From Pachyseris speciosa (taxonomy: Eukaryota > Cnidaria > Anthozoa > Scleractinia > Pachyseridae): a stretch of 64,000 bases of DNA. Where the stretch lies: NCBI GenBank assembly GCA_016490735.1, contig JAEMWC010000122.1:902501-966500 (forward strand). Direction: 5' to 3'. The first letter of the stretch is position 1. Each line of letters opens with the position of its first letter. Positions 21,163 to 34,100 of this stretch are shown piece after piece. The notes under the pieces were generated by a model that was not told the origin of the DNA, made no database searches, and saw nothing but the letters and a program-made list of their open reading frames with translations. The translations under genes and the position numbers were made by a program.

Positions 21163-22714
21163 GGACTTTGCTTGCAGATAGATTCAACTCTTACCAGCTC
21201 ATGCCTTTGTTGTAGGCTAGCAAGCCCGGTGTGTGTGTTTGTCAAAACTCCCGACACCCAGGCATATATGCACCTGCAGTCCTGAAGGCAATAAAGTCAG
21301 CAAATTAATTCATAATAAGAAAAAAGCCAACATCACATGGCCAAAGTTTGAACTGGCCTACCCCTCCTGCCTTGAGAGCTAGAGCTAGCCAGCTCAAAGG
21401 CAGATGGTCTTGTAGCCCTGTCCCTCTTGAGTGCCCTGAAACCCGGCTCGACGGAACCCACCCCCCCCCCCCCCTCAAAATTAATCGGCCGGTTTAACCC
21501 GAACAAAAAATCACAAATGACTGACCCTGTTTTGAAAATCCAGCTAGATATACATTACAACCAGTGCAGGCGAGGGAAAGGAAGGACCCTCGCTCGTCTC
21601 AATCCCTTAGCATTTGACCTATATGCAGGCTATTAAATCCTCATCCAAACGAGGAAATGTTTGACAAATTTCTGTGACATTCTTTCTGTGACAATTTTTA
21701 TTTGACATTTTTTTAATATTTTGTCTGTGATCGTCTAACCGTTTGAGGGCGCGGAGGGGGGGGGGGGGGAGACATGGAATGTTCTAGTGGAAGTTTCTTG
21801 AATCCCCCCCCCCCCCCCCACACACACACACACACACCCACACCCACACACACACCGCTCACTTTCGCCTCGTACAAAATAAACAGATCTTAGGCTTCTA
21901 AGTGAATGAATGAATGCTGAATGAATAACCTTTATTTAAACACGATTTTAATTTGTTTAAGCTATGAGCTTGTCGGGTCGCGTAAAAAAAGAGTTGGACA
22001 CATGTACTGAGAGAGTTAGTAAAAATAAGAAAATAAAGGGGCTGAGTAAAAAACGAGTAATAATTAAATTAATCAGTGAATACTCTACTATATACAATGG
22101 AAATAAAAATATAATACAATGTAAAATATAAAGAAAACCTCCACATGCTACATACTGTAAAATTTAATAATAAAGAAGACTTGATTACAAGTACGTGTTA
22201 GATACCGATGTGACTGAGAAACGGAATTTACTAAGACTCAGAATGTGCTATTTCAAGTGGAAAGACGTGCAAGCAGATTGTTATGTTTGTACCCTCTTAT
22301 TTTGGTTAATTATTTAGTTAGTCCTTTTTTTTGTCATTCCGTTTCTTGATATGAGAATACGGCTGAACATCGTATCCCAAGCAATTCAGCTTGGTCAGGT
22401 GGTATCACTAACCCCTCTTCCCCTTCCGGAGTAAATAAACTTCCCGAGGGCAATGCTCACTTGGAACTTACTAAATGCAAGTGGATTGTGTTTCAGCAAG
22501 CGACAATCATATTTGGCTCGAAAATTGCATCAACATCATTTCTAAGCCGAAAGCAGATTCACTACGTAGTACCATCATCAGGTTGCTAACGTTCACGTGC
22601 CAAGTATAACACACTCAACGAAACTTTTGCGCTGGTTTGAAAATATATTACGGTCTTGGCTACAGGGAAACTGATTACTCAGTCTCGGGTAATAAGAAAA
22701 CTGTGAAAAACAGC
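21163..22714. other. Non-coding stretch with simple repeats and a possible LINE tail
   Basis: Contains a poly-C run near 21461-21474, poly-G near 21760, poly-C followed by CA repeats at 21806-21856, and GAATGAATGAATGCTGAATG near 21903, which on the minus strand looks like the end of a LINE tail after an AATAAAGG-type signal. No gene seen. Confidence 0.5.
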
Positions 22715-23660
22715 CTCCATTTTTTTATTGACACCATACAGTAACAAAATTACAGGAGTAGCTGAATGACATTACTTAGACTTATTTTAATAAAGAAAAA
22801 AAGAAAAAGAAAAAGAAAGTCACAACACCAAGGGGAAAAAATAAATTTAAGGAATAAAAGAACAGTCACGTGTCGGGACATAACAGAGTGAATACTTACA
22901 TAAAATAATATTACAATAGCGTTTATGATACAATTATTTGTGTGACGAAAACATTAATGAAATAGTAGTAGCAATAGTTGGTGGGAGTCTAAACATGTTA
23001 ATTAACTAAATCACACAGTTGTTTGATCTAATAAAAGGGAGGGAAAAGAGGCAAAAATCATGCACTCTGCATATATGCCACAAGAGGTTCCCACTTTTCC
23101 AAAGTGACTTTACCTTTTACTTCCATAGGATAATGTGATTTTAAGAAACGAAGATAGCTAACCATGTTTGGTAAAGTTTCCTTCAGTTTACAGACCCATA
23201 TATAATAACGAGTCAAAAGACAGCACAGGTTTATTATTAGCGAATGGTTTGATTTGTCTGGCCTCAGACCCAATGCAATCTTTCCGTCGAGTCTGTCAGT
23301 TTGGGATAGATTTACTTTTTGAAAGAAGACTGTTACGCAATTCCAGAAGAGGGTTATCTGGTCACAAACCCAAAACAGATGGGGCAATGTTTCAACGGCT
23401 GCTTGACAGAAGGTCATCGTCTTTAAGTCCTATTTGTTGCAATAGTTTGTTTAGTGGGAGTTGCCTATGTAAAAATTGGAACGAAAACTCTTTTAGCTTA
23501 GTGCTTTTTGTACATTGAAAGGGATTCGAAGTGAGTGTGTAGCATTCCAATCGACTTCCCCAGCATTAAAATTTAAGTCTAGGAGCCACTTTTCTTGGCT
23601 CTTTTGGGGGATTTGTCCTTTCTTTTCCACAAGCTTTTTATACACCAGTCTACTTGATTT
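22715..23660 (-). mobile_element. L1-Tx1-like LINE, 3' end of ORF2 and UTR, degenerate
   Basis: The minus strand between 23660 and 23058 encodes QKSQEKWLLDLNFNAGEVDW and then, after frame breaks, ETLPHLFWVCDQITLFWN and LLTRYYIWVCKLKETLPN. The latter is the cysteine/histidine zf-RVT-like C-terminus of L1-Tx1-type ORF2 proteins. The bases to 22715 read as its 3' untranslated region with an AAAGAAAAAG-rich stretch. Frame breaks near 23417 show decay. Confidence 0.72.
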
Positions 23661-23861
23661 TTTTACATTGCACGAATTTCGTTAAGAACGGTTGAAATCT
23701 AGACCTGATTGGTGTATGGAGAACACTTCATTGCGATACAAGAAGATCTACCTGGCGACAAAAGAAACCTGAGATCCATTGCAGACTTGACTTTTTCCTC
23801 GTGTGTCAACTGATCTCTTTTATGCAATATAACTTATGCAGATATTGCGCCAAGATACAAA

Positions 23862-24175
23862 ACTGATCATTCGATGATCTTGTTGAGCCTGTCCAGCCAC
23901 TTAAATCAAAGTGGACCTGGTTTCTGGAAGCTAAACACTTCTTTTCTTTCTGATATTGAGTACGTTAACCAAATTAAGGCAACAATTCAACAAACAGCTA
24001 GCGAATATAAGGATGATGATTTTGTGAGTCCGGCTCTACTTTGGGAAATGGTTAAACTGAAAGTGCGTGAGAAATCTATTCAGTACGGAACGTCCATAAA
24101 AACAGCAATAAAGAGAAAGGAAAAAGAGCTGGAAGAGATGATCGCGATGTTAGAAAATAGGCGCTTAAAAAGTGC
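23862..24175 (+). pseudogene. L1-Tx1-like ORF2 linker fragment
   Basis: The plus strand encodes SGPGFWKLNTSFLSDIEYVN, LLWEMVKLKVREKSIQYGT and a lysine/glutamate coiled segment. This is the linker between endonuclease and reverse transcriptase in L1-Tx1 LINEs. It faces opposite to the 3' fragment on its left, so at least two insertions or a rearrangement are involved. The reverse transcriptase continues only from about 25866, after an unrelated insertion. Confidence 0.7.
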
Positions 24176-24545
24176 GTGTGTCTACTGCTGCAATCTAATC
24201 TATTATTTGCAGGGTGAAAAGAAATATATATATGGTCGGACATTGGAATTGTAATATCACTTTGATCCAATTGTGAACACAGGTAGGTATGTATAAAATT
24301 CAGGCTTGTCAAAAAACACCGGCGACCGGTGATTTGACAGTTGCCTCGGCCGTTACAATTCATCGCTAGAAAAGAAAACTGTAAAGGGAAACAGTAGGGT
24401 GTTTTTAACTTTCGAAACCAATAATGGAGTGCTTCGCATTTTGGAATTATGTAAAAGAAAAGAAAAGAAAACAGAAAAAAAGGATCCAAAGTACTGTCAT
24501 TTTGTTTTTTAGAACACTTCTCATTGATTTGCATTACGTGTATTA

Positions 24546-25079
24546 GGGCCTGTACATGGAGGGAGGGTGCCCCGGCTAACCGAGCTACTCTGGGAGGGCC
24601 AACTTTCATACGTTTCTTTACAAAACGCATTGAAGCGTTTGCATCCTAGACAGGGTAGCCCGCCATCCCGGAGCACCCTGTCTACTTGCCCGGGGCACCC
24701 TTCTAGGCGGGCTAGCTTTTTGCCATGTAAACGGTTCGTGCCGGGTTATCCCGGCTAGCCGAGGTGAGAAGACCGTGAAAGCAGCGATAAATTTTAGGTC
24801 AACTTTTAAAGTTAACTGCCCCTGGTGACAACGATCAATTACCAGAGTGCAAAATAACGACCCTACACACTAAAAAGCGGCCGCTAACGGAATGAGCGAT
24901 CAACAAATTGAACTTACCGTTAAAAAAGACTCCATGCATCGTCCGCCATCTTGTTTGCTGTTCTTACGGCCGATCTAAAAATAGCCCACTGACTATCCCG
25001 CCTAGGTGAGTTGCATGTAAATGTTTCAACAGGAGTAACTCGGTTAGCCGGGGCACCCTCCCTCCATGTAAACAGGCCC
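24546..25079. mobile_element. MITE with GGGCCTGT...ACAGGCCC ends and TTA target duplication
   Basis: Ends match as inverted repeats over about 40 bases: GGGCCTGTACATGGAGGGAG on the left, its complement (with one extra A) on the right at 25043-25079. TTA stands at 24543-24545 and 25080-25082. A 3-bp TTA duplication fits PIF/Harbinger. No transposase inside; the interior is full of CCCGGCTAGCC-type palindromes. Confidence 0.78.
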
Positions 25080-25082
25080 TTA

Positions 25083-25865
25083 ATCTGATACAAGTCGCCG
25101 GCTAGCTGCAAAATGACTGCGTGTTGTTTATTTTTGTTCCCATCTTGATAGTGATGTATATAAAAATGTTATTGCTGAGGAAGTTAGCAAAGTTTATTTT
25201 TTTTTGCAAGAAACATTGTCATTTCATGATGTTAAATGAACGCTTTAAACTCGGTTATGCGGTTTCTATTTTTAGTCTCAGAGCCTGTCTTCGCCGTATG
25301 GTTAATTGGATTTAAAATTTGTTTTCGCCGATAACTACGATTTAGGAGCAAAATTAATATTTGGTTTTAAACTAGATTGGAAAGAATCTTGAACTAGCTC
25401 ATGAATCAATTACCCTTACGATTTTGCAATTCACGTTATTTTGATAAACAACCGCACATCGCTTCAAATCATTTCCCACGGTGAATATATATTTCAAGTT
25501 GAACTGATGACGAGATGGCAAAGAATGCCTTCTCAAAATTCATACAGAGTCCTGAATTACTTAGTAAAAATGGAAAAGTTTTCATTTAATCTATCCATAC
25601 GACGTGCCAACATGTTTACAAATCCCTCTTGAAACTGGTTCTTTTGTGATGTACTGTATTTGCGTGATGTGCATGTGGCTGAAATTTTCATTTCTTGGGT
25701 ATCCTGTGACAGCTATTGTTACGGACGGACTTACAACCCGCCTCTTCGAGGCAGTAGCCACGAAAACAGATCGATAGGTCAAACAACGAAAGTACCTTAT
25801 CAAATCAACCCATAACACAGAGACGCAGCATAATAAAACTTATTCCCAAATAGGATGCAGAACTT
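25083..25865. other. Non-coding stretch between MITE and LINE fragment
   Basis: Open frames are short and unrecognised. No repeats identified. Confidence 0.45.
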
Positions 25866-26798
25866 TATCTCATAAATAACTGGCGCCCGTTATCTCTTGT
25901 AAACACCGATTACAAAATTGCTGCAAAGGCAACAGCAAATCGAATGAAATTAGTACTGCCGAAAGTTGTAAACACTGATCAAACTGGTTTTATGAAAGGC
26001 ACTGGGATTTATTGGGGAGAATATCCGTCTTACAGATAGTATCATTCGTTACGCAGGTCAAAAAAACATTCCCGGTTTACTATACTATTTAGCGATTTTA
26101 AAAAAAGCGTTTGATTCTTTGGAACGACCTTTCATTCTAGACACTCTACAATGTTTTTGGTTTTGGACCCTCTCTAATTAACCGGGTAAGAGTCCTATAC
26201 TGCGAAACTGAAAGCTGTATTCTTAATAATGGATTATCAAGCGATTTTTTCGAGATTCAAAGAGGACTGTTAGAACACAATTACATAAGAGGTATCTCGA
26301 TAAACAATAGGGATATTAAAATAAGTTAATACGCCGACGACACTACACTTATCCTAGACGGAACAAGTCAAGCTTTGATTTCTGCTTTAATTCTGCTTAA
26401 TAACTTCAGAAGTATCTCTGGCCTCAGGCTCAATGACACCAAAACAGAAGCTCTTTGGATAGGATCTAGTTTTGGAAATGGCATCACTCCCACTCCGGGT
26501 CACAACCTTAAGTGACCCAAAACGAAAGTCAAATCGTTAGGTTCGTTAGGAGTCTGGTTATTCATTCAACCCGAGATAACGATGTTGGCAAATTATAGCC
26601 AAACGTTAGAGAAAATAGTCTACACTAAGCTGTAGGAAATACTGCAGATTAACACTGTTGGGAAAAATTACCATGTTAAAAACCCTGGTAACATCACAGC
26701 TGACTTACATTTTATCACCTTTTCCATCAAACTACACGATTGTAAATGAAATAAACGGGTTTTTTTCCCAATTTCTTTTGAATTACAAAGGCGACAAA
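25866..26798 (+). pseudogene. L1-Tx1-like reverse transcriptase, degenerate
   Basis: Plus-strand translation in shifting frames gives NWRPLSLVNTDYKIAAKATA, DQTGFMKGT, KKAFDSLE, the catalytic YADDTTLI (near 26330, preceded by a stop codon), SGLRLNDTKTEALWIG and a C-terminal GKITMLKTLVTSQLTYILS. These are the successive motifs of L1-Tx1-type reverse transcriptases. Multiple stops and indels mark it as long dead. It breaks off at 26798 where a minus-strand LINE begins. Confidence 0.8.
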
Positions 26799-26799
26799 G

Positions 26800-28246
26800 T
26801 TAAGCCGTGCTACACGGCAGTAGCACGACTTGGTTGGCACTCCTCTGTTAATATCAACATAGTCAGTAGTATTTCCATTCACGACGACCCTCTGTTTGCG
26901 ATTACCAAGGAAACTGATAATCCAGTTGAGGATATATGGATTGAGATTAGTAGACTTCAACTTTTAGACAATTTTATGAGAGACAGTGTGAAAACCTTTA
27001 CTTAAGTCGAATGACAAAACTCGAACAAAGTCTACATCACCATCTAGCCACCCGAGCCAACTGTGTTGACATTTTATAAGCGCCATAGTCGTGTTGCAAT
27101 GTTCCTTATCAGCAAACTGGTCCATACCAATCGCATACTTAAGTTCCGTGATAGTCTCTAGTTTGTAGAATAGCCTCTCAAACAGTCTCATGATAATGTT
27201 CGTGAGGGATTTCGGTCGTAGCTGAGCACACGATGACAGTAGAGATTTTTTGGGAATTGGTGATATGTTGGCAAGCTTCCATGGAAGAGGAACTGGCTGC
27301 TGTCTGAGTGAAGGGTTAAAAAGCTTGGTGGCAACTGGAGCAAGATGGTGAGTTAAATCTCTCCACAGCCAGTAGGGAAATCCGTCCGGACCTGGAGCCG
27401 TATGCTTCAACAAACGAGTCATAAACCTTCTAACAGTAAACACTTCAAGAGTGGGGACGCGAGTTCTTTCCGGAATATGTAATAGCTCCGGGACTGAGTA
27501 CTGCGTGTTAGTGTTAATTCTTTGAAAGAACAGGTTTATGTCATCAGGGTTGATAACAGAGCTGATGTTTAATGCTTTAGACTCTCTTCCAGTGATTTAG
27601 TTTACAGTATTCCACCAACCCTTGGTCCCAGTTCCATGTTTTTTATTTTCATTTCGTACAGCCTGCACTTGGTTGTAGCGGATGAGATCATTTATCCTTG
27701 CTTGTAGGTCAGCATTCCCCTCGCCATGTCTCTTGGTGTTCCTATTTCTGATGGTACACAGGTGTTTACCCAGTGGCGACATATAAGGGGGGTCTCGTGA
27801 AGACACCTTAACCTTTATCAGGGAGAAGCATTCGTTGAATATCTCTTTGAGGGTGTTATCCAATAGGTGAATCGCCTCGATGATATCATCACAAGACAGT
27901 ACATTGCTCCAAACGCACGCTTCCAGTTTATGCTCCATTTGAATCTTCCGGTGTTCCCTAACATCTCTAAAGTACACAAACGACCTGTCAGGTCTAGCAG
28001 CGACGCGAGGAGTAACCATAACAGCTAAGTGGTCTGACAGCACAAGACCATTAAACACAACTGGTGGTTTCCAAATGTGTGGGCAGTTGGTAAGAAACAC
28101 ATCTGACACTCTATGGCCTCTTGTGACCTTCCGCACCATCTGGTCACTTGTATCAGATTTGGCGGGAATCTTGTTGTTATTCTGTCAACATGGCGTTCAA
28201 GCTGCCATTCTTTGGTTTGCTTGAGCTTCCTTCCACTGTTCAGCAA
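26800..28246 (-). mobile_element. CR1/jockey-clade LINE fragment (endonuclease end and reverse transcriptase start)
   Basis: Minus-strand frames from 28246 downward encode DRITTRFPPNLIQ, GLVLSDHLAVMV (the SDH motif of APE-type endonuclease), a linker (RRHGEGN-like), HTAPGPDGFPYWLWRD, LRPKSLTNIIMRLFERL, FDLSKGFHTVSHK and FLGNRKQRVVVNG with DINRGVP. This is the order of a CR1- or jockey-like ORF2. It stops at about 26805 before the YADD box, where it abuts the plus-strand L1-Tx1 piece. Frameshifts at 28140, 27597 and 26964 show it is a pseudogene. Confidence 0.82.
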
Positions 28247-28255
28247 GGTTCAGTT

Positions 28256-28850
28256 TTCGACGGAATCCTTCATTCGACGAAAGTTACATTTGCTTTATCG
28301 AACAAGATAAGGCAGAGCACTTATAAAAATAGCTTGTGAACCTTGTTTCGTCGATTACCAATCGACCGCTATTGGTATTTAGCGAAACAAGGCATCTACC
28401 GTGGACGAAGTGGACGGTTTACGAAGAAAGGGCAAATTTCACGTGTCATCAATAAAGCAGTATTTGCTTTATCGAACAAGATAATTTTCGAAGGCAGGGC
28501 GCTTTTAAAAATAGTTTGCGAGCCTTGTTTCGTCGATTACTAATCGACCGCTATTGGTATTTTGAGAAACAAGGCATCTACCGAGGACAGTTTATGAAGA
28601 AAGGGCAAATTTCACGTGTCATCAATAAAGTAGTATTTGCTTTCTCGAACAAGATAATTTTCGAAGGCAGGGCGCTTTTAAAAATAGTTTGCGAGCCTTG
28701 TTTCGTCGACTAGTTACCAATTGACCGCTATTGGTATTTTGCGAAACAAGGCATCTAGCGAAGACGGTGTTCGAAGGGAGGTCAAATTTCTCCTGTCATC
28801 TATTTGCTTTATTTTTGTTTCGTCGACTACCAATTGTTTCGTTTCGTTTC
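28256..28850. repeat. Tandem repeat of about 180 bp, three to three and a half copies
   Basis: CGACCGCTATTGGTATTT recurs at 28363, 28545 and (as TGACCGCT) 28722, giving spacings of 182 and 177 bases. Each unit also has AAACAAGGCATCTA, AAGGGCAAATTTCACGTGTC and CCTTGTTTCGTCGA. Open frames through it come from the repetition and are not genes. Confidence 0.85.
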
Positions 28851-28954
28851 GTTTCGCGGAATACCGTAAGCCTTCGTTGATCCATTCCAGATTGCGTGAC
28901 TCGTTTGCTGACTACTTAAAGCTCGGAAGGTCGACAAGTTTTGTGTCATATTGA

Positions 28955-31112
28955 AAATGTAAGTGAAATATTGGCGATAAGCATGTTTTTCATCATAGGT
29001 TTCTGTTCATCAACCAAAGTACTTTAAAATCTATTCCAAGGCACTTCAATCCTTAACGAGTGCTTAACGATTAACACACTGAACAGATTATATAGTTATT
29101 AGAACGATATTTTCTGTTTTCAGTTACAACCATTGTTGCTAAGACCTGTGCCAGGCAGGACATTTCTTTATTCTTTCTGTAGGGAGACTCTGAAAAGCCT
29201 TCTTCAAAATCATACATCCGCAGTCTAAAATAACACAGTACTGGGATCAAACTGAAAGCACAAAGTTCAACTGTCATGAATTGTCCACTGTTGTCCATTT
29301 TTTTGTCATTAATTTTCTCCATTTTCGTTTTGCGAAGACGAATTTTATCATTTCATTTACGGAATAAAACTCAGTGAGGGACTATTTGAAATATTCTGTG
29401 CTTTTCCAAGCTCCAAAATTAGGAAAATCATTTTGTCTCAAAAGCTAAAATAACATGATGATGACATGAGACCTTTGTACCATTGTAACACTGCACGCAA
29501 TGCCAGCATGCACGCTTTATCAGCCTGATGATTCAAACACAAGTTTTCACTACTAGCGTAATCAGTGAAAAGCTTGAGAAACTGTTCTCTAAGGATCTGA
29601 ACAGGACAAACGGTAAGTACTTTTACTGACTAAATTATAACTAATCCGCTAGTTATTCAGTTCCACTTTACTTCTCTACAGCACCTTGATCAGTCCAGTG
29701 TCATACATAACACGAGAGATACCCAAATGACCGATCCACTGAAGATGATTGTTTTAATTTTATTATTTCTTAATGACAGCTTGCTTTTCTTTAAAATAAC
29801 TGGTACTTCGTGCTTATCAAGAAAGAATCTTGCATCCCAAACGTTTTGTTAATTGGAAAGAGTTTTTGTTATTTTAGAGATATCATAATTTACATATCTT
29901 GAAAGTAAACGTTCTCGTATTCTTTATCAATATCATGTAAATTCTGTTAGTTCTTGAAAAATGCTGATAACTTGGACCTTGTTAGTTTGGACCCAGGGGA
30001 TGGGGGTGGTAAATTACCATACTGGGATGCGACGTAAGTACTGTGAAACAAGACTTAAGACGCTTGCGTGTTTAAATTTCTGTCAGATTTCAAGTTTTGC
30101 TGAAATACTTACTGATTCAATTCTACCCTATTTGTTCACCACGTAATGTACAATCCTTTGCAATACGAAGGTCCTTTTGGCCATGCCCGAAGGCGAAAAA
30201 GAAAGCACCCCTTTGGGGGTGAACCTACTATCTGGATTTCCCCCCCCCCCCCCCCCGATTTGAGAGTTTGGATAAGTCAGCTAAGAGTTCATTGACACGT
30301 GACATAAAGTGCCATAACTTTTCTATTGACGTGAAAAACAGGAAGAAATAGCAAAATGGGGAATGAAAGTGATATGATTTAAAGAAGTAGTGGAATTTGA
30401 AATTTGAACCTTGTGACCAAACCACGTTAAAGAGGCCTACAGTCCAAAAAGATGTAGGTTGTAACCTGTGAAATGAATTTCCGTGATTATTCACTTCACC
30501 GTCAACAGTGTTCGATTCTTTCTTTGTTAATTGTTTCCCCGCTGAAAGTTGATCTCCAGCGGTGCTGTGTTCCTCGTGAGGCAAGTTTATTTCAGATTTA
30601 GGAAATAGGCCTTTTGAGATGTACACTTTTTGGTGAGAATTTGTGTTCCGTGTTTCTCATTTCATTCATTTTATTTCACCGAAGGAAGAATTCGTCTAAA
30701 CACATAAAACAGCCGTGAACACTTAGGGTCAGAGTCCGTTTACTGTAATGAGTCGTAATGTTTCTATATTTTTTCTTTATTTTTTACCGTGATAGGTTTA
30801 TGTGTAAGTAGCTTTAACATTCCTGTTGCAAGTTATCCCAATAGTAGCCAAGTTGTCTCTTAAAGTAAGCTACTGCGAGACACTATCATGCTAACACAGG
30901 ACGAGGAAACTTTAGAGGCTGAAGCCATATTCTGACTACAGCAAATACTGCCACTCCTGAACTCTCATACGCCGTCAGTATGTAGCATCTGTCGTCTGAT
31001 TTCGGTTCATCCCATGCATCTTTCTTCTAATGCTTTGGAGCATTATTTTTTCGTTAATCTTAAAAAGATGTCTTCTGTATTCGGTTTATAGGTTAAAGGC
31101 GATCCCACTATC
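28955..31112. other. Intergenic sequence upstream of the Ig-domain gene
   Basis: No coding resemblance. A poly-C run lies near 30240-30256. The last few hundred bases should include the promoter of the gene starting at 31113, but I see no clear core promoter element. Confidence 0.5.
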
Positions 31113-34100
31113 ATGGACGAGCGTACGTTTGTGAGAATTTCCTTTGGTATTGTGTTTGTAAGCGTATTCACTGGTAAGACATCTGGTGTTTTCAATGATC
31201 TCACTTATTTCACTAACACCAAACCTTGTTTCGGAGGGTCCCCGGCCACTCCACATGAGATTGCAACCTCGTTCCCAGGGTCTCTCCTCTTCCCGAGAGG
31301 AGAGACTTGGGATTGCTCCCCAAAATTGGCAAATCGCTCTGTTCTATGAATTCCTAATCCTGCTAGCCACATATTAACTGGGAGGTTAAAATATTGCTGA
31401 ACTTACCATAACTGGTTCAAAGATTGACTGCGAAGAAAGTTCAAAGGGCATAGCCTAAATCCTAAAGTCTTTGAGAGCAGGGTTGGCGCAGTGGTGAGAG
31501 CGCTCGCCTTCAATGTGTTCTGGGTTCGATTCCCGGACTCGGCGTCATAAGTATGCTGAGTTTGTTGGTTCTCTACTCTGCTCCGAGAAGTTTTTCTCTA
31601 GGTACTCCGGTTTTCCCCTCTCCCCAAAAACCAACATTTGATTTGCTCAGAGATCTTTTAAGCTTCAATGGATGACAAATGACTGTCTACAAAGTTTCCT
31701 TTTCTTTCCAGCGAAAACACCTCTTAAGGGCGAAGCAATTTGCTTTTCTTAAGTTCTTCAGTCAGTGCAGTTGAAGGTTTATTTCTAACTAATTTATCAA
31801 ATAATGTACCATTACTTTGTATCCTCAGCTGTATGTGTCGCCGATTCGTGCCCCAGTCCCGCTGTCATTTATGCCTCAGAAGGCGATAACGTAACTATAT
31901 GCTGGGAACTTCTACAACACCCGGTGAAATCGAAGGATTTGACACGTTTTACAGTTATGACGTTATTCAGACCAGTTGAAGAGGAAATGAAGAAAGTGGC
32001 ATCGGCAAATAATAAAGGACAATTCTTTAGGACATACAACAAGCATGATGGTTTGTACATGGGCAAGGCTACCGTGGACGCTGACTTACGAGAGAATAAG
32101 TTGTTTTTTAGGATAGTCAATTACACCAGCATGATGGAGAATGTCTACTGTGTGTTTTACGAGATGACGGGTTCCAATGACATCCAAACATGTCACGCAC
32201 AAGCTATATTCCTGCGAAATTTTGCTGGTAGGCCTTAACAATCTTCATCTTTCTTATCCTTCGTGTTCTATTACCCGCTGGAAATGAAATGGTCTTTTCC
32301 AATGGAGTTAACTGTTTACCCAAACCGTCAAAACCTTGTGTTTTACCCGGTGTTTTCAGTTTCTGCAATGATAGCAATGGCAAAATACGTGGAAACAATG
32401 AAGCACAGGGGACTCCAAGCGATCATGTTCGCTCTCAGTTTGCAGAGTTCGGTTTTTACTTTTGTCCATTTCTTTCCTCACTTTAGAGACTCAGTTTAAA
32501 TAATTCATAACATGCAGAAGTTTTTCCTTAACCCAATGTGATTATTAGGAACAAACTAAAGACGAGTGGTTCGAATGTCAGAATTTGTGTTTGAGAAACT
32601 AGCCCGAGTTTTGCACCTTCTTTATTACGGTGGTGCGAATCTGATGTCAGTGATCTCTTATTGCAGCTAAAGAATACACCACTAACATTCCCAGCACAGA
32701 AACCACAGTAACAACAGTTAAGGCACCGGCAACTCATGGTAAGAATGCATTGTTCAAAGGTCACGCAACCTGGCATTATTGAGTTTCTCATGTAGGAAAG
32801 AACGTTCTGCAGGGGCGGATCTGGGGAAGAGGGGGCGGGGGATGGCAGGTGGTGCGCAACCCACCTGAGATGACCTGCGGCTTTCTAATCTAACCAATGC
32901 TCTGCAAAATTGAAAAAAAAATTAAAGAAAAACGAAAAAAAGGAGGGGTGCACCCCCTCCTAAGAAAAATCCTGGATCCGCCCCTGTTCTGGGGCCTGTC
33001 CTATCATATGTACTGTTTACGTTCAAATGTAAAAGATTTCCAGTCCGTTCGGATTGAAGCTGGAGTTTTGCCACATGACTTGAGATAACAAGAGTCACTT
33101 GCCAGAATGGTGAAGAATTTTACATCTGCTGTAATGTATTGTATAAATGGCCACTCTCATCTTACCCCTATCCTTCTTTCCAGCTACGAAGCCTGAACGT
33201 AATTTTTGGGCGAGTTCGATTTTTCTTGTACCAAAGAGCTTTTTATTGCTCCCAGTTGATGCTCAAAATTACAGCCTACTTAAATGGCGCAGTAAGTATA
33301 GACTATGATTGAACAGCTATAATTCCACCGTCATGATCAGGCAGTGGTGAAATCATTCTGTCATACCACCTTCCTGCAAAATAAGGTTTCATACAACAAA
33401 GGACTTCCTTTACTATTTTATTATCACAACTACAGTACGTCATGACCGGTGATTCGTGATGTACCGGAAGTCTGAAAAACAAGCACACTGATGAGAGAAG
33501 AACCTCAGCGATGTTTGAAGTGAAGGACGCAGACGTTTCACGCCAGACATTTCTGCGCCCCCATGGGGGACTCCCCTACGTGGCATGACGGGGGTGCTCG
33601 TCATGCCACTTGGTACCGCTTAGGGTACATTAACCTAAAATTACCACCGCTAGAGTTGTCGCGGTACCTATTAAGGTATTGATAAAAATACATCGCTTAA
33701 AACACAAAGATTTATGACAACGTTTCTTAAAAAAATCATAAATAGAAGTTGAACCTTCTTAACTGCTATCGAAACTTGTCAATGTTGGCTTATAATTGGT
33801 TTCCCCAGTAGAAGTGGTGGTACCTTTTAGGGTTGAAAATTTTTGGGGGCCACGCCCACTAATCGAGATTCTGGTACCTTTTAGGGGTTCTTTTCAAAAT
33901 TTCCGACGAGCAGCCCCGTCATTTATATAGGGGATTCCCCCCCGGGAGCTTCTGCGGTGAGACAAAACAGGCGCGTTACACCGTGCAATTCAATGAGTTC
34001 GTGCACGTTCAATCCGAACAGACACATTTACACAAAATGCACGAGCTACGTCGTTAAATCCGTCAGTGGCATCTGTATGGATGTCTATATTATATGAATA

